Part shown: positions 8,737 through 17,224 of the stretch, piece after piece | Layout: the number at the start of each line of letters is the position of its first letter | Position numbering within the stretch: the stretch's first letter is position 1 | Assembly: GCA_038233075.1 (NCBI GenBank) | Contig: JBBSMQ010000017.1 | Span: 16,601 to 80,600, forward strand | Direction: 5' to 3' | Length of the DNA: 64,000 nucleotides | Source of the DNA: Iamia sp038233075 | Lineage (GTDB): Bacteria; Actinomycetota; Acidimicrobiia; Acidimicrobiales; Iamiaceae | The notes under the pieces: generated by a model | What the model was told of the DNA's origin: nothing | Database searches by the model: none | What the model saw: only the letters and a program-made list of their open reading frames with translations | Made by a program: the position numbers and the translations under genes

Positions 8737-9615
8737 GTGCGCACCATCCGTCGTCCACGTCGCCTGACCGCGGCCGCCACCATCGTCGTGGTCCTGGTGA
8801 CCGCAGCCCTGTCCGGCTGCACGCCGGCCCCCGACACCTACGTCGCCCTGGGCGACAGCTACGTGTCGGGCCCGGCGATCCCCAACCAGACGGGGTTGCC
8901 GCTGGGCTGCCTGCGCTCGGACAGCAACTACCCCAACGTCGCCCGCGTCGGCATCAAGGTCACCAAGTTCACCGACGTCAGCTGCTCGGGGGCCCAGACC
9001 CGGGACTTCCGCAACGCCCAGGACGTCACCGGGGGATCCAACTCGCCCCAGCTCGACGCCCTCGACGACCAGACCAAGGTGGCGACCGTCGGCATCGGGG
9101 GCAACGACATCGGCTTCATCGACATCGTCAAGAACTGTGGTGGCAAGAGCCCCACCGGTCCTGGCTGCAAGCCCGACTACGTCCACGACGGCCGCGACGA
9201 GCTGCGTGAGCGCATCGCCGCCACCGCCCCCGACGTGCTCCAAGCCCTCAACGACGTCAAGGCCCGGGCGCCCCGAGCCGAGGTGTTCATGGTCGGCTAC
9301 CCGACGCTCCTGCCCGAGACCGGCACCGGCTGCTACCCGCTGGTGCCCCTGCTGCCCTCCGACGTGCCCTACCTTCGGGGCATCGCCAAGGCCCTCAACA
9401 CCATGCTGGCCGAGCAGGCCGCCGCCGCCGGGGTCCACTACGTCGACGTGGCCATCTCCAGCATCGGCCACGACGCCTGCGCCAGCCCCAGCCAGCGCTG
9501 GGTCGAGGGGGTCTTCCCCACCGCCCCCGCCGCCCCGGTGCACCCCAACGCCAAGGGCATGGTCGCCACCGGCGCCGTCGTCACCCGGGCCATCAACCAG
9601 GTCGTCACCTCCTAG
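8737..9615 (+). CDS. SGNH/GDSL-family esterase lipoprotein
   Basis: A 292-residue exported hydrolase. The GTG at 8737 was chosen because GAGGGGGAG precedes it and it gives a clean signal: basic MRTIRRPRR, a hydrophobic run, and lipobox ALSGC with the lipidated Cys at 28. The mature part starts TYVALGDSYVSG (block I, Ser41 nucleophile), then VGIGGNDIGF (block III with Asn) and APVHPNAKGM (block V histidine). Cys pairs may form disulphides as in Streptomyces esterases. It is likely anchored outside the membrane and acts on acyl or acetyl esters. It stands alone, divergent from lacZ. Confidence 0.88.
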   Translation: MRTIRRPRRLTAAATIVVVLVTAALSGCTPAPDTYVALGDSYVSGPAIPNQTGLPLGCLRSDSNYPNVARVGIKVTKFTDVSCSGAQTRDFRNAQDVTGGSNSPQLDALDDQTKVATVGIGGNDIGFIDIVKNCGGKSPTGPGCKPDYVHDGRDELRERIAATAPDVLQALNDVKARAPRAEVFMVGYPTLLPETGTGCYPLVPLLPSDVPYLRGIAKALNTMLAEQAAAAGVHYVDVAISSIGHDACASPSQRWVEGVFPTAPAAPVHPNAKGMVATGAVVTRAINQVVTS

Positions 9616-9724
9616 GACCTCCCCTCACGCCCCACCGGTCCTGGGGCCGCTCGCCGGGGGTCCCTGACCGACCCGACCTGACCCCGAACCAGGGTGCTGC
9701 GCCGACCGTCAGGCCCGCTCGGGC

Positions 9725-10060
9725 TCAGCGATCGTCGAGGGCGTCGGCCAGCTCGGCCTTGGTCATCTTGGAGCGGCCGTCGATGCCCCGGTCCTTGGCC
9801 TCCTGGTAGAGCTGGTCCTTGGTGCGACCGCCAGGTCCGGAGCCTGAGCGCAGGCCGCCGCGCCGGCCGGAGGAGATGTCCTCAGTCGAGGTGCGGCTGG
9901 CCTGCTCGGACTCCCCCGCCTGGGCCCGTTCCTTGTTGATGGTCCGCGCCGCGATCTCCTCGGCCGTGTCCTCGTCGCGGCGCTGCTCTTCCAGGCTCTC
10001 CTTGACGTGCTCGTACTGGCGTTCGCGCTTGTCGCTCCAGGCCTTCGGGGGCACCGCCAT
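9725..10060 (-). CDS. Small Rho-N/SAP-like domain protein
   Basis: A 111-residue protein starting MAVPPKAWSDKRERQYEHVKESL, preceded by GAGAGGAG directly before the ATG. The N-terminal half is a charged helix (KRERQYEHVKESLEEQRRDEDTAEEIAARTINKERA), the middle is a Ser/Gly linker, and the C-terminus (TKDQLYQEAKDRGIDGRSKMTKAELADALDD) matches the helix-extended-loop-helix of Rho N-terminal/SAP domains, which bind nucleic acid. Such proteins are common in actinobacteria. It diverges from ku, leaving 113 bp between starts, which fits a DNA-related role but does not prove one. Confidence 0.75.
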   Translation of the reverse strand: MAVPPKAWSDKRERQYEHVKESLEEQRRDEDTAEEIAARTINKERAQAGESEQASRTSTEDISSGRRGGLRSGSGPGGRTKDQLYQEAKDRGIDGRSKMTKAELADALDDR

Positions 10061-10173
10061 CTCCTCTCGGTGGGGTCGCGGAACTTCCCGGCGCCGGTCC
10101 CGGGAAACGCCCGTCGAGCACCTGTCGGACCCGGCAGGTGCGACGAGGGGGTCGTTCGGGCGACAATGGGCCC

Positions 10174-11082
10174 ATGCCATCGACAGCATGGTCAGGGTCC
10201 ATCAGCTTCGGGCTCGTCTCGATCCCGGTGAAGCTCTACTCCGCGGTCTCTCGCAAGACCGTCCGCTTCCACCAGGTCGACACCCGCACCGGAGCCCGGG
10301 TGCGCCAGAAGCGCGTGTCGGCGGCCGACGGAAGCGAGGTGGCCTGGGACGACATCGCCAAGGGCTACGAGCAAAGCGACGGCGAGTACGTGGTGCTCAC
10401 CGACTCCGACCTCTCCACCCTCGACCCCAAGGCCACCAAGACCATCGAGATCGAGCAGTTCGTCGACCTCTCCGAGATCGACCCGATCATGTACGACTCG
10501 GCCTACAACGTGGTCCCGGACCCGTCCACGCCCAAGCCCTACAAGCTGCTGCTGGAGGCCATGGAGGGCTCGGGCAAGGTGGCGGTGGCCCGGTTCGTGA
10601 TGCGCACCAAGGAGCACGTCGCCGCCCTCCGCCCCCTCGACGGACGACTCGTGCTCTCGACCATGGTCTACGCCGACGAGGTCAACGATCCCTCCGAGTT
10701 CGAGGCGCTGGAGGCGGTGGCCGACGTCGACGTGTCGGCCAAGGAGCGCAAGGTCGCCGAGGCCCTCATCGACAGCCTCACCGAGGACTTCGACCCCGCC
10801 GACTTCACCGACCAGTACCGGGAGAAGGTGTTGGAGCTGATCGAGTCCAAGGCCAGCGGGGCCACCGAGATCGTCGAGGGTGAGCCCGAGGAGGCCGACG
10901 ACGACAAGGTCGTCGACATCATGGCCGCGCTGGAGGCGAGCATCGCCGACGCCAAGAAGGCCCGCAAGCGCCACCCGTCGACCAAGGACACGAGCGACGA
11001 CGAGGATGAGGCCAAGCCGGCCAAGGCCAAGGGGAGCACCAAGAAGGCGACCAAGAAGTCCTCGAGCCGCAAGGCCAGCTGA
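10174..11082 (+). CDS. ku: Ku DNA end-binding protein (NHEJ)
   Basis: A 302-residue bacterial Ku starting MPSTAWSGSISFGLVSIPVKLYSA. The beta-barrel core (VRFHQVD, RVRQKRVSAADGSEV, KGYEQSDGEYVVL) is intact. Ku homodimers encircle broken DNA ends and recruit a ligase. The last 60 residues form a Lys/Ala tail (KAKGSTKKATKKSSSRK) like those of mycobacterial Ku that bind DNA further. The start ATG follows GACAAT by 7 nt and lacks a Shine-Dalgarno, suggesting a leaderless message. The usual partner LigD is not encoded in this window. Confidence 0.95.
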   Translation: MPSTAWSGSISFGLVSIPVKLYSAVSRKTVRFHQVDTRTGARVRQKRVSAADGSEVAWDDIAKGYEQSDGEYVVLTDSDLSTLDPKATKTIEIEQFVDLSEIDPIMYDSAYNVVPDPSTPKPYKLLLEAMEGSGKVAVARFVMRTKEHVAALRPLDGRLVLSTMVYADEVNDPSEFEALEAVADVDVSAKERKVAEALIDSLTEDFDPADFTDQYREKVLELIESKASGATEIVEGEPEEADDDKVVDIMAALEASIADAKKARKRHPSTKDTSDDEDEAKPAKAKGSTKKATKKSSSRKAS

Positions 11083-11104
11083 TCCGCCCGACCCGGTGCC
11101 GCGC

Positions 11105-12091
11105 TCAGGGGGCGGCGGCGAGGATGTCCTCGGGCGCGACCGCACCCGGCTGCCAGCCCTCGCGGGCCGCCTGGCCGACGAGCTGCTGGAGGGCGACGTT
11201 GAGGGGCGCGGCGACGCCGTGGAGCCGGGCCAGCAGGGCGATCTCCCCGTTCAGGGTGTCGGCCTCGGCCCTGCCCGCGCCTCGGACCAGGCTCTGCCAG
11301 GTCGAGCCGCCGCCCCGCCCGACCCCCTCGACCTCTCCGATGCGGAACACGTCGCCCCGTCGCACCGCGTCTTCATCCGCCGAGGCCACGCCCACCCCCG
11401 CGGCCGCCAGGACGGCCTCACCCTCGCCGGTCACCGCGCCGAGGAGCTCTCCGCCGGCGTCGGTGCCCAGTCCCTCGGTGCCGCACAGGGCCACCGCCGC
11501 GTTGGCCAGGTTCATCACCAGCTTGCGGTACTTGGCCCGCAGGATGGCCGGGTGGGGGTGCGACGAGAAGCCGGCGGCGGTGAGGTCCGCCGCCACCTCC
11601 TCGTCGAGCTCGTCGATGCCGTCGGGGATGCGGCCCAGGTCGAGGATGCCGGGAGCCGGGTCACCGAAGGCGGCGACGACGCCGGGTTCGAGGTGGACCG
11701 CCGGGAGCATCACGCACATGCCGTGCACGTCGGCGAACCGACGCAGGGCCCGACGCTCGTTGGCCACCCCGTTCTGGGCGCACACGACCGGCGTCTCGGG
11801 CCCGGCGTGGGCCACCAGCTCGGTCAGCAGCGGCTCGGTGTCCTGGCCCTTGACCGCGAGCACGGCGACGTCGCCGGGACGCCAGTCGACCTCGGCCACC
11901 GAGCCCACCACCGCCAGCGGCACCGTCTCGCTCCCCGCCGGGGTGCGCAGGTCGAGGCCGTGATCCTGGAGGGCGGCGAGGTGCGGGCCCCGGGCCACGG
12001 CCACGACATCACGACCGGCCCGGCTCAGCAGACCGGCGATGGTGCCACCCACCGCGCCGGCCCCCAGGATCACATACCGGCGTCCGGCCAT
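11105..12091 (-). CDS. 2-dehydropantoate 2-reductase-like (ApbA/PanE) protein
   Basis: A 328-residue NADP-binding protein. The Rossmann motif YVILGAGAVGGTIAGLL opens the protein and CAQNGVANERRAL plus LRAKYRKLVMNLANA correspond to the conserved PanE elements, including the catalytic Lys in the K-x-x-N region. PanE makes pantoate for coenzyme A, but many actinobacterial paralogues act on other 2-keto acids. I take the start at the ATG overlapping the upstream hydrolase stop (TGATG at 12091); GGGAGGAC lies just before it. An ATG four codons earlier is possible. Confidence 0.82.
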   Translation of the reverse strand: MAGRRYVILGAGAVGGTIAGLLSRAGRDVVAVARGPHLAALQDHGLDLRTPAGSETVPLAVVGSVAEVDWRPGDVAVLAVKGQDTEPLLTELVAHAGPETPVVCAQNGVANERRALRRFADVHGMCVMLPAVHLEPGVVAAFGDPAPGILDLGRIPDGIDELDEEVAADLTAAGFSSHPHPAILRAKYRKLVMNLANAAVALCGTEGLGTDAGGELLGAVTGEGEAVLAAAGVGVASADEDAVRRGDVFRIGEVEGVGRGGGSTWQSLVRGAGRAEADTLNGEIALLARLHGVAAPLNVALQQLVGQAAREGWQPGAVAPEDILAAAP

Positions 12092-12990
12092 CAGTCCTCC
12101 CACAGTTCGTCGAGGGTCGCGAGGATGTCCTCGGTGGCACCGAGGCCGCCCAGGTGGCTCTCCCCAGGGAGCACCGTCAGCTCAGCGTCGAGCAGGCGAT
12201 CGACGCAGTGCTCGCCGTGGGCGAAGGGCACGATGTGGTCCTCGTCGCCGTGCCACCAGTGCACCGGGACGGTGACGTCGGCCAGCTCGATGCCCCAGTG
12301 CCGGCCGAACAGCAGGACGTCGATGAACGGTGCGGCCATCTGGCGGCGACCACCGTTGGTCAGGTCGTCGAGGAACATGGCCTTGAACTCGGGCCGCTTC
12401 AGCAGGGCCCGGTCGCCGGCAGGCGACACCCGCCCGTAGAGGTCGACGGCGTGGGACCCGATCGGCTTGGTCAGCCGGACCAAGGCCGTCAGCCCGATGC
12501 CGGCGGGCACCCGGGTGAGCGACACGAGCAGCGCCATCTTGGCGCCGAAGCCGGCCAGCCCGCCCTCGATGGCGTCGGGCCCCACCGTCGGGGCCACGCC
12601 GCCCAGCACCGCCACTGCCGTCACCCGGTCGGGCAGCAACGCCGCCGTGGCCAGCACGTAGGGCCCGCCGCCGGAGAGCCCGATGAGGGCGAACCGCCCG
12701 AGGCCGAGGCCGTCGGCCAGGGCAGTCAGGTCGGCGGTGAAACCAGCGACCGACTCGTGGAGGTGGGCGGTCGATCCCCCGATGCCGGGCCGGTCGACCC
12801 CGATCAGGCGCATGCCCAGCTCGATGGCCAGGGCGCGGGCCTCCACCGGGATCTGTCGTCGCGACCCGGGGGTGCCGTGGAGCCAGATGACCGGCCGACC
12901 GTCGGGAGCGCCGAACTCCGCGAAGCTCAGGTAGCGGTCATCGCCGACGTGGACGGTCCCCTCGATGCGGGGCGGCAGGAGCTCGTGCAT
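12091..12990 (-). CDS. Alpha/beta hydrolase
   Basis: A 299-residue serine hydrolase. VIWLHGTPGSRR gives the oxyanion hole, LIGLSGGGPYVLA the nucleophile elbow with Ser, HGDEDHIVP the acid and LPGESHLGGL the catalytic His. A cap region lies between residues 150 and 220. No export signal. Substrate unknown; the family includes esterases, epoxide hydrolases and haloperoxidases. Coupled to the downstream PanE-like gene by a one-base stop/start overlap, so the two are co-expressed. Confidence 0.88.
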   Translation of the reverse strand: MHELLPPRIEGTVHVGDDRYLSFAEFGAPDGRPVIWLHGTPGSRRQIPVEARALAIELGMRLIGVDRPGIGGSTAHLHESVAGFTADLTALADGLGLGRFALIGLSGGGPYVLATAALLPDRVTAVAVLGGVAPTVGPDAIEGGLAGFGAKMALLVSLTRVPAGIGLTALVRLTKPIGSHAVDLYGRVSPAGDRALLKRPEFKAMFLDDLTNGGRRQMAAPFIDVLLFGRHWGIELADVTVPVHWWHGDEDHIVPFAHGEHCVDRLLDAELTVLPGESHLGGLGATEDILATLDELWED

Positions 12991-13023
12991 CGGGGCAGCC
13001 TGCCACCTCGGGACCCACGTCCG

Positions 13024-13134
13024 TCCTGGTGTCGGATGTGGTCAGCCCCACGACCAGGATCGACACCGGTTCGTGACCCACGCCATCCTGGTCTCGGATG
13101 TGGTCGACCCACGACCAGGATCGACACCGGTTCG
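13024..13134. repeat. Two tandem 50-bp hairpin-forming repeats
   Basis: Copies at 13024-13073 and 13086-13134 share most bases, including TCGGATGTGGTC, CCCACGACCAGGATCG and ACACCGGTTCG. Each begins with TCCTGGT and carries its complement ACCAGGA about 22 nt later, so each can fold into a stem. The second copy has CCTGGTC/GACCAGG arms around GTGGTCGACCCAC. They lie just past the stop of the DUF4262 gene. They may be a terminator or an intergenic repeat family; no third copy is seen here. Confidence 0.75.
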
Positions 13135-13146
13135 GGGAGAGCGTCC

Positions 13147-13659
13147 TCAGGCCGGGGGCGGGTCGCCGAGGAGGAGCTGCAGCGGGGCCAGGTCGGTCGA
13201 GAAGTGCGGTTCCCACGGCAGGGCACCGTCGGGGTCGGGCCAGGCCAGCTGGACCATGCGGAAGGCGTCGGTCGGCTCGCGGGCCAGGGTGTGGTGCTCG
13301 GCCAGGGCGGGGAACAGACCCACGCTGAGGGTGGCGTCGACCGGCAGCAGGGCGCAGGGCTGGCCCCCGTCGAGCAGACCGATGAACGGATCGCCCACCG
13401 GCAGCTGGGCCCCCGCGGCCAGGGCCTCGGCCACCAGGCCGAACAGCCCCCGGCACGCCACCGGCGACAGCCCGAACAGGCACACCTCGGGGAAGCTGAA
13501 GCGGTCCTCGAAGCCGATGGTGTACGCGTACCGGGGCAGGGGGGGGTCGGTGTCGGTGCGCGGCGGCACCGCGTCAAGAGCCCAGCCCTCTCGCTCGAGC
13601 ATGAACTCCACCTTGTCGCGGTGGCTCATGTCCCGATCCGGGAACACGTCGTCGTTCAT
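13147..13659 (-). CDS. DUF4262-like protein
   Basis: A 170-residue protein beginning MNDDVFPDRDMSHRDKVEFML. The stretch YAYTIGFEDRFSFPEVCLFGL and ACRGLFGLVAEAL is the pattern of DUF4262 proteins (a YT.G hydrophobic strand followed by PE and a helix). The function of this family is unknown. Start at 13659 chosen because upstream codons in frame are Arg-rich and outside the conserved part. No signal peptide or membrane segment. It follows the unknown 162-residue gene by 64 nt on the same strand. Confidence 0.7.
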   Translation of the reverse strand: MNDDVFPDRDMSHRDKVEFMLEREGWALDAVPPRTDTDPPLPRYAYTIGFEDRFSFPEVCLFGLSPVACRGLFGLVAEALAAGAQLPVGDPFIGLLDGGQPCALLPVDATLSVGLFPALAEHHTLAREPTDAFRMVQLAWPDPDGALPWEPHFSTDLAPLQLLLGDPPPA

Positions 13660-13723
13660 CGCGATACCGTCACGGCGTCCTGGTCGGAGAGCCCATGCCC
13701 TCTGGTTCGCTCGCTGCGCTCGC

Positions 13724-14212
13724 TCATGGGCGGTGGACCTCGGCCAGCCACGCACCGGTGGTCGGGATGGGACACAGCAGCTGGGAGGCCCGCAGGGCCC
13801 AGTCCACCATCACGGCCGGATCGAGGGGATCGGCCAGGTTGAGCACCACGCCCCGGCGCACGTGATCCTGCACGACGGTCCACCCGTCGGGCCGGCCCAG
13901 ACCCTCTGACGCCAGGCGGCCCAGGACGCGATGGCCGACGCCGTGGGTGAGTCCCAGCTGGGCGGGCTTGACCCCCCGCTTCCCGGCGGTGGGAGCGATC
14001 AGCGTCGCCTGCGGGATGGGCGGGCCCGGCGCCCGGAACAGGGCGGCGACGGGCGACGGCGTGACCGCGGCGGCCTCCTCCTCCTCCACCTCGGGCAGCA
14101 GGTTCATCCAGCCTCCGGCGCGCTCGGCGATGAGCTCGGCCAGGGCCGCGACGACCCGCTCGGGCGCGCCGATGCCGAACTCGATCTGGTCGGGGCGGAG
14201 GCGGCGGGGCAC
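13724..14212 (-). CDS. Conserved hypothetical protein, 162 aa
   Basis: Starts at GTG 14212 (MPRRLRPDQIEFGIGAPERVV). An N-terminal helix with AALAELIAERAGGWMNLLPEVEEEE is followed by a Pro-rich linker and a basic segment (PTAGKRGVKPAQLGLTHGVGHRVL), then a C-terminal alpha/beta part ending VDWALRASQLLCPIPTTGAWLAEVHRP. I do not recognise the family. Codon use is typical of real genes here. A 20-bp palindrome sits 11 bp before its start. Confidence 0.6.
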   Translation of the reverse strand: MPRRLRPDQIEFGIGAPERVVAALAELIAERAGGWMNLLPEVEEEEAAAVTPSPVAALFRAPGPPIPQATLIAPTAGKRGVKPAQLGLTHGVGHRVLGRLASEGLGRPDGWTVVQDHVRRGVVLNLADPLDPAVMVDWALRASQLLCPIPTTGAWLAEVHRP

Positions 14213-14223
14213 GTCAGCAGCTC

Positions 14224-14243
14224 GTCCGGGACCGGTCCCGGAC
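14224..14243. promoter_or_regulatory. Perfect 20-bp palindrome upstream of the 162-aa gene
   Basis: The two halves GTCCGGGACC and GGTCCCGGAC are exact reverse complements with no spacer. It lies 12-31 nt upstream of the GTG at 14212 on the minus strand, where it could be an operator or the stem of a 5' UTR structure. No T-tract follows, so it is unlikely to be an intrinsic terminator. Confidence 0.55.
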
Positions 14244-14500
14244 CAGCATCGGACCGGCCTCCAGGGCTTCGCACCGGCGTCGGGGTGGGGGCTGCACGGC
14301 GCCCACGATGACAGGTCGGCGCCCGACCCCGCGCTCGGGCTCAGAGGCGGCGCGGATAGGCGGATAGGTGGACGTCCAGAGGCGGGTCGGAGCGCCGCCT
14401 CCCCCAGCCTCAGCTAGCGCCCCGGCACCGCATCGTCGCTGAGAGGCCTCGAGGGCGTCTCGCGCGACTTTGCCCTGGTGGTGCCGGTCTGCTCGGCCTC

Positions 14501-15886
14501 TCAGGTCGGCGCGGCCAGGACCTCGGTGGCGGCGCGCTCACCGCTGCGGACGGCGCCGTCCATGTAGCCGTTCCACACCGCGGCGGTCTCGGTCCCGGCC
14601 CAGTGGACCCGCCCCCACGGTGCGCGCAGCAGGTCGCCGAAGGAGGACCACACGCCGGGTGCCAGGTGGGCGCCGTAGCAGCCCCGGGTCCACTCCTCTG
14701 CGGCCCAGTCCCGCTCGGCGTAGTCGACCGGGCTGGAGGCCCGGGGCCCGAAGAACCGGGTGAGGGACCGGGTGACCACCAGCTCCCGCTCTCGGGCCGC
14801 CAGCTCCGAGGCCCTCCGGGCGTGGTCACCCTCCAGGAAGGCGACGAGGACCCCGGGGGCGCCGTCGTCGGGGGGCGTGTTGTCGAAGGTGATGGTAACG
14901 GCATGGTCGAGAGAGGCGACCTGCCCGCACAGCCCGTCTTCGCGCCAGAACGGCGCGTCGTAGACCGCCAGGCACTTGGTGACGCTGCCCATGGGCATCT
15001 TCTGGAGGAGCTGGTCGCGCCGAGCCGGCAGCAGAGGCGACCAGGCGATGCGGGCGGCCAGCGCGGGAGGCACGGCGACCACCGCCCGCCGGGCCCGGAC
15101 CAGGCCGCCATCGTGACGCACCACAACCCCGTCGTCACCCTGTTCGATGGCGCGGACCGGTGCGCCCAGGCGGACCTCGACGCCCTGGTCGCGCAGGCGG
15201 TGGGCCAGGCGCTCGGCCAGCACCACGCTGCCGCCGACGATGCGGTCCTGCTGGGCCCCGCGGCGCGTGCCCAGGAGCCGCTCCAGCGAACCGCCGGAGC
15301 GCAGGTAGAAGGCGACGTGGAGCAGCGAGAGGTCGCGGGGCTCAGCGGCGAACACGGCTTCGACGGCGAGGCGCCAGAAGCCCCGGGCGGTGGCCGTGCG
15401 GTGGTGACGACGGACCCAGGTCTCGAAGGTCTGGGCGTCGAGGGCCTCGGCGCCGCGCGTGGCCCAGGGCCGTTCGAGGTCGACCCTTCGGGCGAGCCGG
15501 TCGAGGAGAGGCTGGGACAGGGCGATCTCGGCCACCGCGGCCGGAGGCAGGCCGAAGGTCGCACTGCGATGGCGGATGACCCGTCCGTCCCGAGCAGTGA
15601 GCAGGTCGCCGGTGTCGTAGGTCGGGTAGGTGTCGGCCTCGACATCGGCGGCCAGGGCCAGCACCCGGTCCTGGGTGGGACCGACCCACTGCCCGCCGAT
15701 CTCGACGGTGGTGCCGTCGGCGAAGCGGTGGTTCACGACCCGGCCCCCGACCCGGTCGCGGGCCTCGACCACCGTGACCGAGCGGCCCGCCCGGCGCAGG
15801 TCGCGGGCGGCCGCCAGACCGGCCAGGCCGGCCCCGACGACCACGGCGTCGATCACCGCCTCGTCTCCCGGGTCAGCCACCCTCAC
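14501..15886 (-). CDS. Flavin-containing amine oxidase (NAD(P)/FAD-dependent)
   Basis: A 461-residue monoamine oxidase-type flavoprotein. It opens with DAVVVGAGLAGLAAARDLRR (FAD Rossmann loop, about residues 13-32) and VVEARDRVGGRV. EIGGQWVGPTQDRVL belongs to the substrate-entry region. The C-terminal GRVHWAGTETAAVWNGYMDGAVRSGERAA is the second FAD-binding signature of MAO enzymes. It oxidises an amine to an imine with release of peroxide; no substrate can be assigned. The GTG start lies 14 nt inside the end of the AI-2E permease gene, so translation is probably coupled. Confidence 0.86.
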   Translation of the reverse strand: MRVADPGDEAVIDAVVVGAGLAGLAAARDLRRAGRSVTVVEARDRVGGRVVNHRFADGTTVEIGGQWVGPTQDRVLALAADVEADTYPTYDTGDLLTARDGRVIRHRSATFGLPPAAVAEIALSQPLLDRLARRVDLERPWATRGAEALDAQTFETWVRRHHRTATARGFWRLAVEAVFAAEPRDLSLLHVAFYLRSGGSLERLLGTRRGAQQDRIVGGSVVLAERLAHRLRDQGVEVRLGAPVRAIEQGDDGVVVRHDGGLVRARRAVVAVPPALAARIAWSPLLPARRDQLLQKMPMGSVTKCLAVYDAPFWREDGLCGQVASLDHAVTITFDNTPPDDGAPGVLVAFLEGDHARRASELAARERELVVTRSLTRFFGPRASSPVDYAERDWAAEEWTRGCYGAHLAPGVWSSFGDLLRAPWGRVHWAGTETAAVWNGYMDGAVRSGERAATEVLAAPT

Positions 15887-17204
15887 CCTCCCCGGCGTCG
15901 GGCCGCAGTCGGGCCAGGAACGATCGCACCGGCGCCGGCAGGCGGTCGATGAGACTGGAGGGCGCCGGCGGCGACTCGCCGAACCGAGCCTCCTGGTAGA
16001 CGGCCTTGACGGTGCCGCAGAGGGGTGTGGCCGCCAGGGCGCCGGGCACCCCGGCGGCGGCGCCGCCGATGAGGGCGGCCAGCATGGTGACCGGCGGCGA
16101 CAGGTCGACCGCCTCGCCCACGATGGCAGGGGTGATGACGTAGTTCTCGGTGTTCATGTAGGCGACGACCAGGACGAGCACGATGAGGGCCGGCACCACC
16201 CCCTGGGTCAGAGCCAGGACGGTGACGAACGAGGTGCCGAGGAAACCCCCGATCTGCGGGATGAGGCTCACCACCGCGTACCAAACCGCGGCCACCGGGG
16301 CGAGGGGCACGCCCACGGCGAGGCCGACCACGAGCACCCAGGTGCCTCCGATGGTCGCCACGAGCAGCGAGCCGGCGAAGTAGGTGCCCACCACCCGGGT
16401 GAAGATCCGGCCCACCGCATCGGCCCGGCCCCGGTGCGGGGCGGGCACCACCAGTCGCAGGCGGTCGACCAGCCGCGGGCCGTCGAGCAGCACCACCACC
16501 GCCACCAGCAGGGCGCCCAGTCCGTTCAGGGCTCCGTTGAGGACGCCCCGCGCCGCGTCGCTCACCCCGTCGCGGCCGATGCGACCGGGGAGGTCGTCGA
16601 TGCGCTGTTCCACCCTGTCGGCGAAGTCGGCCTCGGCCAGCCGGTCACCGACGACGGGGAGCGACTCGATGTCTGTGAGGGTCTGGGGCAGCTCGTCGCC
16701 GAAGTCCTGGGCCTGGCGCACCGCCGCCGGCCCGACGAGGAGGGCGAGCGCCGCGAACACGGCGAGCAGCCCCGCCCCCACCACGCCGACGGCCATCCCC
16801 CGGGAGGCGTGGGCCCGGCGCTCCACGCCGAGGACGAGGGGTTCGACTGCGAAGGCCAGGAGCACCCCGACCCCGACGACGGTGAGCGAGCGCACCGTCG
16901 CGCCCAGGAACGCGCCGCCTACGAACAGCGCCAGGAGCGCCAGGGTCAGCCACACCGCCGAGCGGGGGTCGACGCTGACGATCAACCGCTCGTGGCCCTC
17001 GACGTCGGCTCCCTCGTCGGCCCCTTCCTCGGCTCCGACGAGCACGGCATCGGTCTCACCGTCGTCACGGCCCGCCCTCCCGACCGCGGCGGCATCGAGG
17101 GGCTCAGTCACGTTCGGCGTCCCCGCGCTGAGGAGACGGGCTTCGGTCTCACCGTCCGCCGGGTCCGCACTCCTCGTGGGGCGATCGTCACGAGGCTCAG
17201 CCAC
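15873..17204 (-). CDS. AI-2E (PerM/YtqA-like) family membrane transporter
   Basis: A 443-residue permease. About 70 N-terminal residues are acidic and cytosolic, then hydrophobic segments appear (WLTLALLALFVGGAFLGA, LTVVGVGVLLAFAVEPL, GMAVGVVGAGLLAVFAALALL). A large soluble loop with amphipathic helices precedes a C-terminal bundle (LLVATIGGTWVLVVGLAVG, VSLIPQIGGFLGTSF, LIVLVLVVAYM). This is the AI-2E family layout, including the PxIG motif. The substrate is unknown; family members export autoinducer or act as Na+/H+ antiporters. Starts at GTG 17204, leaderless from the bidirectional promoter at 17211. Confidence 0.88.
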   Translation of the reverse strand: MAEPRDDRPTRSADPADGETEARLLSAGTPNVTEPLDAAAVGRAGRDDGETDAVLVGAEEGADEGADVEGHERLIVSVDPRSAVWLTLALLALFVGGAFLGATVRSLTVVGVGVLLAFAVEPLVLGVERRAHASRGMAVGVVGAGLLAVFAALALLVGPAAVRQAQDFGDELPQTLTDIESLPVVGDRLAEADFADRVEQRIDDLPGRIGRDGVSDAARGVLNGALNGLGALLVAVVVLLDGPRLVDRLRLVVPAPHRGRADAVGRIFTRVVGTYFAGSLLVATIGGTWVLVVGLAVGVPLAPVAAVWYAVVSLIPQIGGFLGTSFVTVLALTQGVVPALIVLVLVVAYMNTENYVITPAIVGEAVDLSPPVTMLAALIGGAAAGVPGALAATPLCGTVKAVYQEARFGESPPAPSSLIDRLPAPVRSFLARLRPDAGEGEGG

Positions 17205-17210
17205 GCTCGA

Positions 17211-17217
17211 TACGGTA
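17211..17217. promoter_or_regulatory. Shared bidirectional -10 element for two leaderless genes
   Basis: TACGGTA reads TACGGT on the plus strand, 8 nt before the GTG at 17225, and TACCGT on the minus strand, 7 nt before the GTG at 17204. The two -10 boxes overlap by five bases. Only 20 bp separate the two start codons, leaving no room for untranslated leaders. Confidence 0.65.
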
Positions 17218-17224
17218 CGTCGCC

